The position numbers and the translations under genes are program-made. Positions 46,732 through 56,406 of a DNA stretch of 64,000 bases are shown piece by piece. The first letter of the stretch is position 1. Every line of letters begins with the position of its first letter. The notes below the pieces were generated by a model, which saw only the letters and a program-made list of their open reading frames with translations, did not search any database and had not been told where the DNA came from. The DNA is taken from NCBI GenBank assembly GCA_032718475.1, contig JAUCBJ010001454.1, positions 31,193 through 95,192 on the forward strand, in the 5' to 3' direction. Origin of the DNA: Nemertoderma westbladi. Taxonomy: Eukaryota > Xenacoelomorpha > Nemertodermatida > Nemertodermatidae.

Positions 46732-48953
46732 TATCTATCTATATATATAAATATGCATTGTCTGTCTGTCTGTCTGTTTGTCATCAGCTATACAATCGAA
46801 CCCATCTCGATGAAATCTCGCTTGCTATAGCTCGTTAGAAAGGTCTCGCTCTAACTCGTTGCAACGTAATACTCAGAGTCGTCTGAAGTTCACCCGTCTG
46901 CCGCTAGAGGGCGATTTTCGTGATTTTCGGGCGAAATTTATCGAATTATTTCGGTTCTTCTATCGGTAATTAATGATTTAGAGGGCTAACATTTATCCCA
47001 CCTGGTATAAAATTAACATGGGTAGATTCGCCGTGTCCCATTCTCACAAAGTTTTTATTTTATTCGAGTGTTTAATATAAATATGTATGATTATTTATTG
47101 ATTAAAAATCAAATAGTGTATAAATATGTCATATTCGCCAAGCACGATCGAATTGGCCTATTGGTATTGAATAAGGAAGGATTGTTTTCTGTATCATAGC
47201 AACGTTAAGGTAATTATTGAACTCGCAGCTAGCTGGCTGGGCACAGATAAGGAGCAAGCAGGCTGGAGTGTTGATTGGGGTGGGTTTGGGTTGTCTATTG
47301 CGAATTGCTCAGAGTAATTCTGCTTTCTCAATCATTGGCTGCATGGAAGGAGAGGTTTATAACATTTTTGTTTTACTGTTATGAATATTAAAAGTAAAAT
47401 AATTATTTCTCTACGCATGTACTTACTGTATTATTATTTTATCTAATATTATACATCTAATCTCGATGAAATCTCGCTTACTATAGCTCGTTAGATAGGT
47501 CTCGCCCTAACTCGTTGCAACGTAATACTCAGAGCCGTCTGAAGTTCCCCCGTCTGCCGCTAGAGGGCGAATTGTCCGATACTGAAAACCTGATCTCATT
47601 GGGTTGTTTTTAATGCTTTTGAGCTGAAACTTGGTTGCTATATACTGCAGCAGCAGCATAGGCTTTATAATTCCGGAGTCACTGAGTTGTCCACAGTTCC
47701 CCAGTCTACCGTTAGAGGGCTAAATGTCTGAGAGTTAACATCTTCTCCAACTTTGTTATTTACAATCCGTTTAGACTGAAACTTGGTAGGCATCTACTAC
47801 AGCAAAGGCTGTATCTTTACTGAGTCGCAGAGTCGTCTACAATTCCCCAGTCTACCGCTAGAGGGCGAAATGTCTGAAAGTTAACATCTTCTCCAACTTT
47901 GTTATTTATAATCCATTTAGACTGAACTTGGTAGGCATCTACTACAGCATAGGCTATATCTTTACTGAGTCGCGCAGAGTTGTCTACATTACCCGCGTCT
48001 GCCGCTAGAGGGCGAAATGTATGAAAGTTAACATCTTCTCCAACTTTGTTATTTACAATCCTTTTAGACTGAAACTTGGTAGACATCTACTATAGCATAG
48101 GCTATATCTTTGTGGAGTAGTAGAGTCGTCTACAGTTCCACAGTCAGCCGCTAGAGGGGGAATTGTCTGATAGTGAAAACCTCATCCCATTTGGTTCTTT
48201 TTAATCCTTTTGAGCTGAAACTTGGCAGGTATCTACTACATCCTAGGCTCTATCTTTACGGAGTTGCAGAGTCCTATACACTTCCCCAGTCTACCGCTAG
48301 AGGGTGAAATGTCTGAAAGTTAACATCTTCTCCAACTTTGTTATTTACAAACGGTTTAGACTGAAACTTGGTAGGCATCTACTACAACATAGGCTGTACC
48401 TTTACGGAGTCGCAGAGTTGTATGCAGTTCCCCTATCTGCCGCTAGAGGGCGAATTGTCTGATAGTGAATACCTCATCCCAATTGGTTCTTTTTAATCCT
48501 ATTGAGCTGGAACTTGGCAGGAATCTACTACAGCATATTCTGTATCTTTACGGAGTCCCAGAGTCGTCTACAGTTCTTCAGTCTACCGCTAGAGGGTGAA
48601 ATGTTTGAATATGAACATCTACACCAATTTTGTTATTTACAATCTGTTTAAGCTGAAACTTGAAAGGCAGGCATTTTACTTCACCATAAACCCCATCTTT
48701 ACCAAACTGCAGCGCCGTCTGCATTTCACCAGTCCGCAGGTAGAGGGTGGATCTGAAAGTGATCATCTTCTGGAAATTTTGTTATTTACAATCTGACTAA
48801 AGTTGAAACTTGGCAGTTATCTCTTATGGGGGTGGTGTTTTATTTAATGATGGTGTCTGTTCCGTATGCAGTTCTCCAATCTCCCACACATATTCATATA
48901 TCATCTGCACGTGCACTAGAAAGCTGTGGCCCGAAGGGCCACAGGCTTTCTAG
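46732..48953 (+). mobile_element. Helitron unit 10 (2222 bp), mosaic
   Basis: After the TA spacer the 5' end has an inversion-like change (aaatatgcattg instead of aaatatcgattg). The head matches unit 2, the middle matches unit 7 and the 3' third matches unit 4. The final CTAG (48950-48953) abuts T48954 of the LINE target. Confidence 0.92.
48911..48953 (+). repeat. Helitron 3' terminal hairpin (last unit shown)
   Basis: actagaaagc tgtggccc gaa gggccaca g gctttctagt: an 18-bp stem with a single-base bulge. The inner stem tgtggccc/gggccaca lies 10 bases before the CTAG end, the usual position of the Helitron terminator hairpin. The outer stem extends through CTAG itself. All ten units carry it. 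Confidence 0.9.
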
Positions 48954-49396
48954 TATTAAATAAATTTTTGAACCCTCAACATATTAACATGTGTTAAGTG
49001 ATCATTTAGCTTTGCGAAGACTGTTTGCACAGTTTAAATGTTCATCGCATTGGCTTAATATAGAAACGGGACGATGGCATGGAATAGTTAAGGGAACAAC
49101 GTATTAGGTATTTGCACGTATTTATTGAACGTATTTGCAATATGTGTACCAATAATTTAGTTGAAGATGAATATCACTTTCTGTTAGTTTGTAGCCATTA
49201 TAATAACCTGAGATGCAGGTAATTAATTAGGTTATGAGGTCTACGAATATGGAGACAATAAGGGGGTAGGTAGGTGAGGGTATTGCCACGTTAAATTAAA
49301 AATTATAAAAATAAAAATAAAAAGAAAGATAGCCCATTTCACCTTTACGGGCGTCTTCAGCGGTGTTAGTGTATTAAATTCTATACCTATAAAAGG
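48954..49396 (+). mobile_element. Right part of the target LINE copy, first of a tandem pair
   Basis: Continues from T48954 in register with the copy at 54255. Broken frames encode the C-terminal LINE pattern: LRRLFAQFK, SSHWLNIETGRW, then CNMCTNNLVEDEYHFLLVCS. It ends in A-rich (aaaataaaaataaaaa) DNA and a segment ending cctataaaag. Stop codons interrupt the frame. Confidence 0.7.
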
Positions 49397-49770
49397 GCTT
49401 TGCGAAGACTGTTTGCACAGTTTAAATGTTCATCGCATTGGCTTAATATAGAAACGGGACGATGGCATGGAATAGTTAAGGGAACAACGTATTAGGTATT
49501 TGCACGTATTTATTGAACGTATTTGCAATATGTGTACCAATAATTTAGTTGAAGATGAATATCACTTTCTGTTAGTTTGTAGCCATTATAATAACCTGAG
49601 ATGCAGGTAATTAATTAGGTTATGAGGTCTACGAATATGGAGACAACAAGGGGGTAGGTAGGTGAGGGTATTGCCACGTTAAATTAAAAATTATAAAAAT
49701 AAAAATAAAAATTTCACCTTTACGGGCGTCTTCAGCGGTGTTAGTGTATTAAAATCTATACCTATAAAAG
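49397..49770 (+). repeat. Tandem duplicate of the LINE 3' end (388-bp period)
   Basis: From ctttgcgaagactgtttgca (about 49398) the preceding segment (from 49010) is repeated almost unchanged. The second copy lacks about 13 bp (agaaagatagccc region). The duplication starts inside the LINE frame, so it is a post-insertion event. Confidence 0.9.
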
Positions 49771-50400
49771 TCAAATTCTATCTCTCTCAATGTGCTCGAA
49801 CTCCTCCAAAACGGGTGGAGGGATTGCGCTGAGACATGGCATGTCGCGAGTCTTGTATAACTTAGAAGGGCGCTCAATATAGGCCACTTTTCGAAAAGTT
49901 TAATTCCTGTTCGATACCGGTACCAAAATACCGCGCAACCCGCCTCGGGTATTGCCTGCTATGTAGTGTATATATAAAAGCAATTTAACTAAAATAAAAT
50001 ATAATCTGCTCATTTTTTAAAAACCTTAACTGTACCCTTTCTACATGAACAGCAGATTGGAAACCCCATCACAGCACCATACATGAGAATAGGTTTTACC
50101 AAGGAATTAAATAAATTTAAAGCACAATCAAAAGATACATGAGAAAACGAACAAAACATTTAAATAATGAAAAATATGCTCTGTTACCCCATTCTGATAT
50201 TACAATTGTAATATTGCAATATTGCAATAACAGTAATTGTAAACTAGGCCTTTGAAAACAGGGAAACTACAGTCCTTTCCACTACTGTACTTGTCATTAA
50301 TAAATGATAAATTAATTACATATTTTTATTTGACATATTTTAATTACTTATTTTTATTTGAAACAGGTCGAGTGAGGTTGTGTGTCTAAAAGGGTAGAGA
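49771..50400. other. Non-coding; SINE/Helitron-like piece then unique DNA
   Basis: 49780-49920 contains gtgctcgaactcctccaaaa, cgggtggagggattgcgctg and gccacttttcgaaaagttta, found again at 54.73-54.84 kb downstream of the third LINE copy. The rest is AT-rich without a gene. Confidence 0.5.
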
Positions 50401-50418
50401 GGCAGGGTAGTAAAACCA

Positions 50419-50700
50419 TACTTCTTTGTTGACTTTAAGGCCTTCGATTCAGTCTCTCACTTACATATGTTCAGCATACTTGCAGCATATATGATTCCTG
50501 AGGAAATTATTGCAGCTATTAGATCACTGTATGTGGACCCTAACATTTGTGTTTACTCCTGCTGACTGATCCATTCCAAGTCCTATATGGGGAGTACTTC
50601 ACTGCACTTACTTCTCCTATGGGGAGTACCACACTAACACCATTCTTGTTCATAAATGAGGTGGATTATGTTCGACGCATATACTTAGACCATCATAACC
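50419..50700 (+). mobile_element. LINE reverse-transcriptase remnant (motif A region)
   Basis: From 50419 the frame reads YFFVDFKAFDSVSHLHMFSI then LAAYMIPEEIIAAIRSLYVD, the RT motif A block (FVDFxKAFDSV; one residue missing before AFD). It stops at about 50563. A second broken piece (TLTPFLFINEVDYVRRIY, about 50625-50690) corresponds to the GDTLAPFLFxxVLDYxLR block. Decayed, not functional. Confidence 0.7.
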
Positions 50701-52006
50701 AAAATTGATACAAATGACTTCACAGGCATCTGTTATCTCCTGTTTTCTGCCTGGCTTACTCCCTACTGAAGAGATAGTGACCAACAATTATTTGAGTCCA
50801 TTGCCGTATTTATTTTCTGGTCCAAACCCAGGGTCACCAGGGATTCCACATTGTGAGCCAGGAAAGCGATTCGTGTGTTGGATGTTCCACCCCGAACAAC
50901 CATAACAATCCGGGGCTTGTCCCCAATGCGACAAGGTGAGCTGACAGCCCTGTAGGAGCTTTAGCTTAGATCAAAGGGAGTTCAAAATCGCCTGGTGCAG
51001 ACTAGTCAGACTGATGACATTATTCTAATTAAGGAATTAGGAGATTGGTGGAAACAGCTCTCAGATGATAGTGATAATGGAGGATTTGGTAAATTTTCAA
51101 ACCTAATCCAATTGCACATGTGTAGATTCGGACAAAATAATACAAATCACCAACCGCATTATCAATTGCCACTTCTGATGTTCTAGGAAACGGGGCAAGA
51201 ACTTTTCCAAGGTCGTCCTGGGTGTATGCTAATCATCCACTAGTGTTGCCCCATGCATTATTTACTTTCCTGAGAGACTTTGATGCCAGTATTTAGTCTC
51301 CATCGATCCTCTTCATCCCCTTGGGTCTACAGCGATAGTGTGAACACAAATTCTGTCAATCCCCAGGATTTCATCTATGGAAATTGATTGTTTTCGCCTG
51401 GGACGCAGTTCAATAATCGAAGTGGAAAACTGCGGACTTCAACTGGATTCAGTGGTCCAAGATATACCTTATTATTCGGTTTCGTAAGAGATACAGAGCT
51501 TTGCACAATATAGTACTCTTCACTGTTTCACCAGTGTTCATCATCGCCTTGTTATTGTGGTTAAGCTAGTAGTATTAGGAAGTAGTAGTAGTATTAAGGT
51601 TAAGCTTATTCCCAAGCTAGCAGAACAAAGAAATCTGCCTTGCCACGGCATGATTAGCCCTTTCTATTGTAACAGATGTGAGAGAACCAAATGTGAGATC
51701 TAACTTCACATTACAACTGAACAGGTATGATGCCATTGCCTCTGAGGCAGCTGATCACTGCTTGGATTATACTGCATTGACAGAGGGAGTTAAAGGCAGC
51801 AGCTGCAGACTCAAATGCGTCTTGTTGGGTCCTGTTATATCGTATAACAGAAACAGATCAGTCTGAAATGCTTGAAAAAATACTGATCGCAAACTGTGAC
51901 TGCGATACATTGTCAATATGGCTGGTGATGCATTCTTAATGTGGAAGACTGATTTTAAAATTAAATTTGATTAAGTTTAACCCACTTGCAATTTTTGTAG
52001 TACTAG
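50701..52006. other. No intact gene; left part belongs to a duplicated block
   Basis: No exon could be supported, although further exons of the minus-strand transporter might lie here. From about 51365 the sequence is repeated at 54850 onward (catggaaattgattgttttc, gcctgggacgcag). On the minus strand, frames such as LRPRRKQSISIDEI look protein-like but are short and broken. Confidence 0.4.
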
Positions 52007-52780
52007 CTAATGGTAGAACCTCATTTTCAAAAAGTAGGCACTTTTCACTTCACTATAATATGCATATAATATATAGATGTCTGTAATTCCTGGATTTTTG
52101 AGAAATGTCAGATACGTTGGTCGTTCATCATTGGATTCTGGTCTGTCATAAAGGTATGAAGGCGCTTCATACCAGCAGTAGAGGATAATAATGAGAAAAA
52201 TCATACTTGATATTATAAATGGAAACTCAAATCCTAATGAAGCAAATACGGCAGATCCAAAAACAGGTGAAATTGTATATCCAAGGGAGCTGAGTACGAG
52301 AGATATGCTAGCTATGAAACTTCGTTGGTTTGGCACCAACTCCATCAATAGATTATAAGAGTAGATATAGCTGATATTGAGTCCAATTCCTTCGAGAATT
52401 CGCAACAGAAAACACATGAATAAATGTCCCCAGTTGTTAGGAATATATTCCACAAATCCAAATAGTAACTGGGCGGTAGTTCCAATGATACCGAATATTC
52501 CTAATGAGATTCTAGTTCCCCAGTTGCTGATGGAATGGGTGAAGATAATGAAAATGATTACTTGTACCACAGAATACGCCGCTAGTAAGGTGCCGATTAG
52601 GGTCTTAGACCAGCTACGATTTTCCACAACGATAGGGAAAAATGATTCTATTAGATTGACGCACCAACCTGGAATCATCTGAAATATTATCAATAAGGTC
52701 ACCAACAAATTAAACCTCCAACCATGTCCCGGTGTTCTATTTGTTGGGGTGTGGTTTGGAGAAATTGGTGCATCTGCCAT
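52007..52780 (-). CDS. Major-facilitator transporter, N-terminal half (SLC18B1-like)
   Basis: ATG at 52780 opens 257 codons. Six membrane segments are visible at about residues 24-44, 60-80, 88-108, 117-140, 150-175 and 183-203, the N-terminal bundle of an MFS carrier. LLRILEGIGLN in segment 4 fits motif B (RxxxGxG), and GYTISPVFGSAVFASLG in segment 5 fits the motif C position. The motif A loop is degenerate (SISNWGTRI). FFPIVVENRSWSKTLIGTL and LFGFVEYIP resemble SLC18B1-type polyamine/vesicular-amine carriers; that assignment is tentative. A full carrier needs about twelve segments, so this is one exon of a split gene or a 5' fragment. Donor-like GT sites occur near 52060, after which the frame runs about 13 residues to a stop. 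The ATG follows an AG (ctacag|g), so a 5' non-coding exon is possible. A broken copy lies at 55.2-55.7 kb. Confidence 0.65.
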   Translation of the reverse strand: MADAPISPNHTPTNRTPGHGWRFNLLVTLLIIFQMIPGWCVNLIESFFPIVVENRSWSKTLIGTLLAAYSVVQVIIFIIFTHSISNWGTRISLGIFGIIGTTAQLLFGFVEYIPNNWGHLFMCFLLRILEGIGLNISYIYSYNLLMELVPNQRSFIASISLVLSSLGYTISPVFGSAVFASLGFEFPFIISSMIFLIIILYCWYEAPSYLYDRPESNDERPTYLTFLKNPGITDIYILYAYYSEVKSAYFLKMRFYH

Positions 52781-52859
52781 CCTGTAGTTATAACATACAA
52801 TTACTTGTACTCAATGGGATTGAGGGTGTTGAACTACAAATGTAATAATGTAAATGAAA

Positions 52860-53290
52860 TGAAATATAAAATAAAAGTATTAATTTAATAATGATTCCCA
52901 CATGTTTGAACTATTGGTACTGTGGGTTTGGACTATTTTATAGTGGTTTCTGAATGGTATTGTCATTTTTACTGTCCTTTACTGTTATTCTACCTAGTCA
53001 TTGTTGTTGTAGAAGGGCATACTATGCCACATGTTCGTTCATTTATAGTCTTACAGATTATTGGTAAATGTAAAATGACTAGCCTACATGCATAAACCCA
53101 CCACTCAATATAGCAAGATAACATAAAATATTTCGTTGTATATATTGAAAATAAACTGAAATTGAGGGAACATAATGCGAACGATATCAGAAATCTTAAT
53201 AAAATTTCTAAGATTGTATCTTGATTATTTAATGTTACCATAACTACCAACTAACTACCAAAATCTTATTTATAACTTGGGAAATATTGC
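52860..53290. repeat. 5' flank of the transporter exon, duplicated at 60.95-61.38 kb
   Basis: taatttaataatgattccca, gtgggtttggactattttat, gtagaagggcat..ctatgccacatgttc and gggaaa.attgcaagaatgac occur in the same order in both places. A shortened version also precedes the pseudogene near 55.7 kb. The open frame at 52990-53250 is not protein-like. Confidence 0.75.
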
Positions 53291-53339
53291 AAGAATGACA
53301 AATTTATTGTCATTCATTTATGACGGTAGGTTACGTTTA

Positions 53340-53890
53340 GGTTACGGTAGGTTGACGGATGGTATGTTAGTACATATGTACTTCCCATACGTACGTAATA
53401 TGTACTGTACTCTTCTAATCCTAAATGAATGGTCCAATTGACCCAGCATTTAGTACATATTATGTACTATTATTGCTCCCATTGACCCATCATTAGTATG
53501 TAATTATGTACATTATCACATATAGTGCTCATCAGACGTACGTAATGTGTACTCATCTAATCCGAAATGTGGTTTTATGTACACTTCTAATCCAAAACGT
53601 AGTACAGTGTACACTTCTAATCCAAAACATGGTACTATGTACCCTTCTAATCCAAAATATTGGTCACATTGACCCGGCATTAGTGTGTAATTATGTACGT
53701 TACTACAGGTGTACTCATCAGACGTACTTTGTATGTACGTTAGTACCATCAAGTGGTACGTAATTGTGTTAATCTATTCCTAAATATGATACTTATGTAC
53801 CCTTCTAATCCTACGTAATTATGCACGTTAGTACAGGTGCACTCATCAGACGTACATTGTATGTATGTTAGTACATATGTACTCATCGGG
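53340..53890. repeat. GTAC-rich degenerate minisatellite
   Basis: Repeated phrases cttctaatccaaaacatggt, actatgtac and catcagacgtac, unit about 32 bp in the clearest part (53560-53660), with many GTAC and TACGTA palindromes. Frames on both strands are by-products. Confidence 0.75.
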
Positions 53891-54192
53891 CGTACATAAT
53901 TGTATTCAACTAAACCTATTATATTTTATTTTTCTTTATTTTTCTTTTATTTTCGTGGGAAGGGTGTATCACCCTCATTCCCACCCCCTCAGTCCAATTT
54001 ATTGGACGACTAATCAACCTAAGGGCGATTCTTCCAGCAGGCAAATTTTCCACTGCCCTCCTGTATGTCTTCTTATCACCCAGTCTTATCATCGATCCTA
54101 AATCCCTCGAATCTGACCTTCCCCTCTTCTCCAGTCTCAGATTCGACCTTCCTGTTACCTCACAGAATTCTTCATCGTCTCTTGGTGGCAGA
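53891..54192. other. Short non-repetitive spacer
   Basis: No start or splice context. On the minus strand, about 53985-54150 reads as a polar segment with RLEKRGRSDSRDLGSMIRLG, possibly a transposon fragment, not recognised. Confidence 0.3.
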
Positions 54193-54600
54193 ATGCCACA
54201 GTTTGTGCGATTATGGAGATCTGAAGTAGCATCGTCCCCAAAAGGTAGATTCTATATTAAAGAAATTTTTGAACCCTTAACATATTTACATGTGTTAAGT
54301 GACCATTTAGCTTTGCGACGACTGTTTGCACAGTTTAAATGGTCATTGCATAGTAGGCTTAATATAGAAACGGACAATGGCATGGAGTAGTTAAGGGAAC
54401 AACATATTAGGTATTTGAACGTATTTATATTGAACGTATTTGCAATATGTGTACCAATAATTTAGTTGAAGATGAATATCACTTTCTGTTAGTTTGTAGC
54501 CATTATAATAACCTGAGATGCAAGTACTTAGTTTGTGGGGGCTCCGAATATGGAGACAATAAGGGGGTTGGTGAGGGTCTTGCCACTTTTAAATAAAAAT
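54193..54600 (+). mobile_element. Uninterrupted LINE 3' copy: the empty site for the Helitron array
   Basis: One frame runs MPQFVRLWRSEVASSPKGRF, YIKEIFEPLTYLHVLSDHLA, LRRLFAQFK before a shift, then CVPII..DEYHF-type residues in other frames: the C-terminal region of a non-LTR polyprotein. A54254|T54255 corresponds exactly to the array's two boundaries. The copy ends in A-rich sequence at about 54590. Confidence 0.8.
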
Positions 54601-54850
54601 TATAGTTTGCTGTATGGTGCATTTCACCCTTCCGGGCATCTTCAGGGGTGTTAATGTATTAAAATATCTATATCTATACCTATAAAATTCAAATTCTCTC
54701 TCTCTGTCTCTCTCTCTCTCTCTCACTCTGTGCTCGAACTCCTCCAAAACGGGCGGAGGGATTGCGCTGGGACTTGGCATGTGTGTATAACTTTAACCAG
54801 CAGTCATTATAGGCCACTTTTCGAAAAGTTTAATTCACGTTCAGTGAATC
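54601..54850. repeat. Shared segment after LINE copies, with (CT)n microsatellite
   Basis: gcatttcacccttccgggca, then a ct repeat (about 54697-54723), gtgctcgaactcctccaaaa and gccacttttcgaaaagttta. The same series follows the tandem LINE copies at 49.7-49.9 kb. Confidence 0.75.
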
Positions 54851-55195
54851 ATCCATGGAAATTGATTGTTTTCGCCTGGGACGCAGCTCAATAATCGAAG
54901 TGTAAAACTGCTGATTTAAACTGGATCCAGTGGTCCAAGATATACCTTATTATTCGGTTTCGTAAGAGATACAGAGCTTTGTACAATACTATACAGGATT
55001 AACTCTTCAGTGCTTCACCAGTGTTCATTGTTCATTGCTTGTTATTGTGGCTAAGGTTAAGCTTATTCTCCATTCTTATTGGCGCTCTCTATTGCAACAG
55101 CCAAATGTGAGATCCAACTTCACATTACAATTGAACAGGTATGATGCCCTTGCCTCTGAGGCAGCTGATCACTGCTGAACACTTAATTAAGGAAC
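54850..55195. repeat. Duplicated block, left part (copy of 51.37-51.77 kb)
   Basis: Matches 51365-51770 up to gcagctgatcactgct. It then jumps to sequence matching 52318, so about 550 bp between are missing in this copy. Confidence 0.8.
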
Positions 55196-55656
55196 TTCGA
55201 TGGTTTGGCATCAACTCCATCAATAGATTATAAGAGTAGATATAGCTGATATTGAGTCCAATTCCTTCGAAAATTCGCAACATTAAACACATGAATAAAT
55301 GTCCCCAGTTGTTAAGAATATATTCCACAAATCCAAATTGTAACTGGATGGTAGTTCCTAATGATACCGAATATTCCAAGGGATATTGTGGTTCCCCGGT
55401 TGGTGATAGAATGGGTGAAGATAATGTAAATGATTACTTGTACCACAGAATACGCCGCTAGTAAGGTGCCGATCAGAGTCTTAGACCAGCTACGATTTTC
55501 CACAACGATAGGGAAAAATGTTTCTATTAGATTGACGCACCAACCTGGAATCATATGAAATATCATCAATAAGGTCACCTACAAATTAAATCTCCAACCA
55601 TGTCCCGGTTTTCTATTTCTTGCGGTGTGATTTGGAGGAATTGATTCATTTGACAT
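55196..55656 (-). pseudogene. Broken duplicate of the MFS transporter exon
   Basis: Begins ATG (55654-55656), reading MSNESIPPNHTARNRKPGHG, WRFNL and then TAG where the intact copy has TTG (L26). Further on a 1-bp insertion (gtagttcctaatgatac versus gtagttccaatgatac, about 55356) shifts the frame in the third membrane segment. The block ends at a deletion junction corresponding to 52318 of the intact copy, so the last third of the exon is lost. Three lesions make it a pseudogene. Confidence 0.85.
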
Positions 55657-56047
55657 CCTGTATTTCTAACATTAAATAAGTTATACTCACTTGGATTGAA
55701 AGGGTTGAACTAAAAATGTAAATGTAAATAAAATTTATAATAAAATAAACTATTAATTTAATATTGATTATTGACAATAAACTGAAATGGCGGGACAGAG
55801 AACATATGCAAACAATATCTGTTAAGATGTATTTATTAAAAGGCAATCTGAATTAATGTATTGGCAGTGTTGTTGCCTAGCACCAACCTTTTGTTGCCTG
55901 GTGATTTAAACAACATTTACTATTACTACTAGGTCGAGCGAACTCCGACAGTGGAAATAAGAACCTTCCAGGCTACCCGATTCTCCATAGTTGTTGCAAT
56001 TTCGTTTCACCCAAGTTCAGTATCCCTTTCAAGTTGATCTATTTATG
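55657..56047. other. Non-coding: pseudogene flank and LINE 3' flank
   Basis: Includes a shortened copy of the transporter 5' flank (tattaatttaatattgatta, ..caataaactgaaatgg) and, from about 55930, the DNA just 3' of the minus-strand LINE. Confidence 0.5.
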
Positions 56048-56308
56048 TTATGGCTGGTCACCCACAACTACGCTTCTTACCATGATTTGGTTGCCAGAAA
56101 AGTAGATCTGGTATGACCTCGTCTTTACTTCACCAGCAGTTTCCAGCAGTAATCGTAGTAGTCTTGTGTAGCAACCATCAATTCGTTGTTCAAGTGATTC
56201 AGTCAGTGTCCAGGTCTCACCCCCGTATAAAAATACACTTTCCACTGTGGCTCGAAAGAACTTAGTCTTCAGGTGCCTGGAGAGATCTGATTTCCAGATT
56301 GTATCCAT
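56048..56308 (-). pseudogene. LINE C-terminal domain fragment
   Basis: WKSDLSRHLKTKFFRATVES then VFLYGGETWTLTESLEQRID and GCYTRLLRLL is the LYGaEtWTLT..RLDGxYTRLLR block that follows the RT in this type of LINE. It is joined to the RT by a frameshift near 56410 (another frame reads DDFQYLGSWIESS just upstream). After about residue 60 the expected RRLRFAGHC tail is missing and appears inverted at 59.1 kb. Confidence 0.75.
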
Positions 56309-56406
56309 TTTTGATAGAGCTACCCAAGCTTTTGCTTTCCTAACTTCTATGTCATTTTTGCTACTCTCTATCCATGATCCAAGGTACTGGAAGTCGTCGA
56401 CCTTCC

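Larger units (their letters stand above)
23294..48953 (+). mobile_element. 25.66 kb head-to-tail array of ten non-autonomous Helitrons
   Basis: Ten units lie head to tail, CTAG of one against TC of the next. Each intact unit has the features of a canonical Helitron: 5' TC (TCTAATATATATAAATATCG), insertion between A and T without target duplication, and a GC-rich 3' hairpin 10 bases from a terminal CTAG (CTRR). The outer boundaries are fixed by the LINE target: A23293|TC and CTAG|T48954, with the intact site at A54254|T54255. No Rep nuclease or helicase is encoded, so mobilisation must come from elsewhere. The body consists of 142-150 bp monomers, so the array is also a long satellite. Short frames repeated on the minus strand (MPTKFQSKRIVNNKVGED..) span two monomers and are not genes. 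Confidence 0.93.

Noticed and set aside
24381-48086. A family of related minus-strand peptides (MPTKFQSKRIVNNKVGED.. and MITFRSTLYLRTGEMQ..) recurring in every Helitron unit
   Set aside because: They arise because the DNA repeats. The 146-bp monomer is not divisible by three, frames last only one or two monomers, have no conserved ends, and occur on both strands.
23294-48953. CRISPR-like array of regular repeats
   Set aside because: Repeats are contiguous 146-bp monomers without unique spacers, in a eukaryotic transposon context with introns and LINEs nearby.
52377-52682. A 101-codon + strand frame inside the transporter exon
   Set aside because: It is the antisense shadow of the MFS coding sequence, whose membrane segments and family motifs are clear on the minus strand.
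52990-53250. An 86-codon minus-strand frame upstream of the transporter as its first exon
   Set aside because: The corresponding duplicated block at 60.95-61.38 kb does not preserve the frame, and no donor joins it to 52780 in phase.
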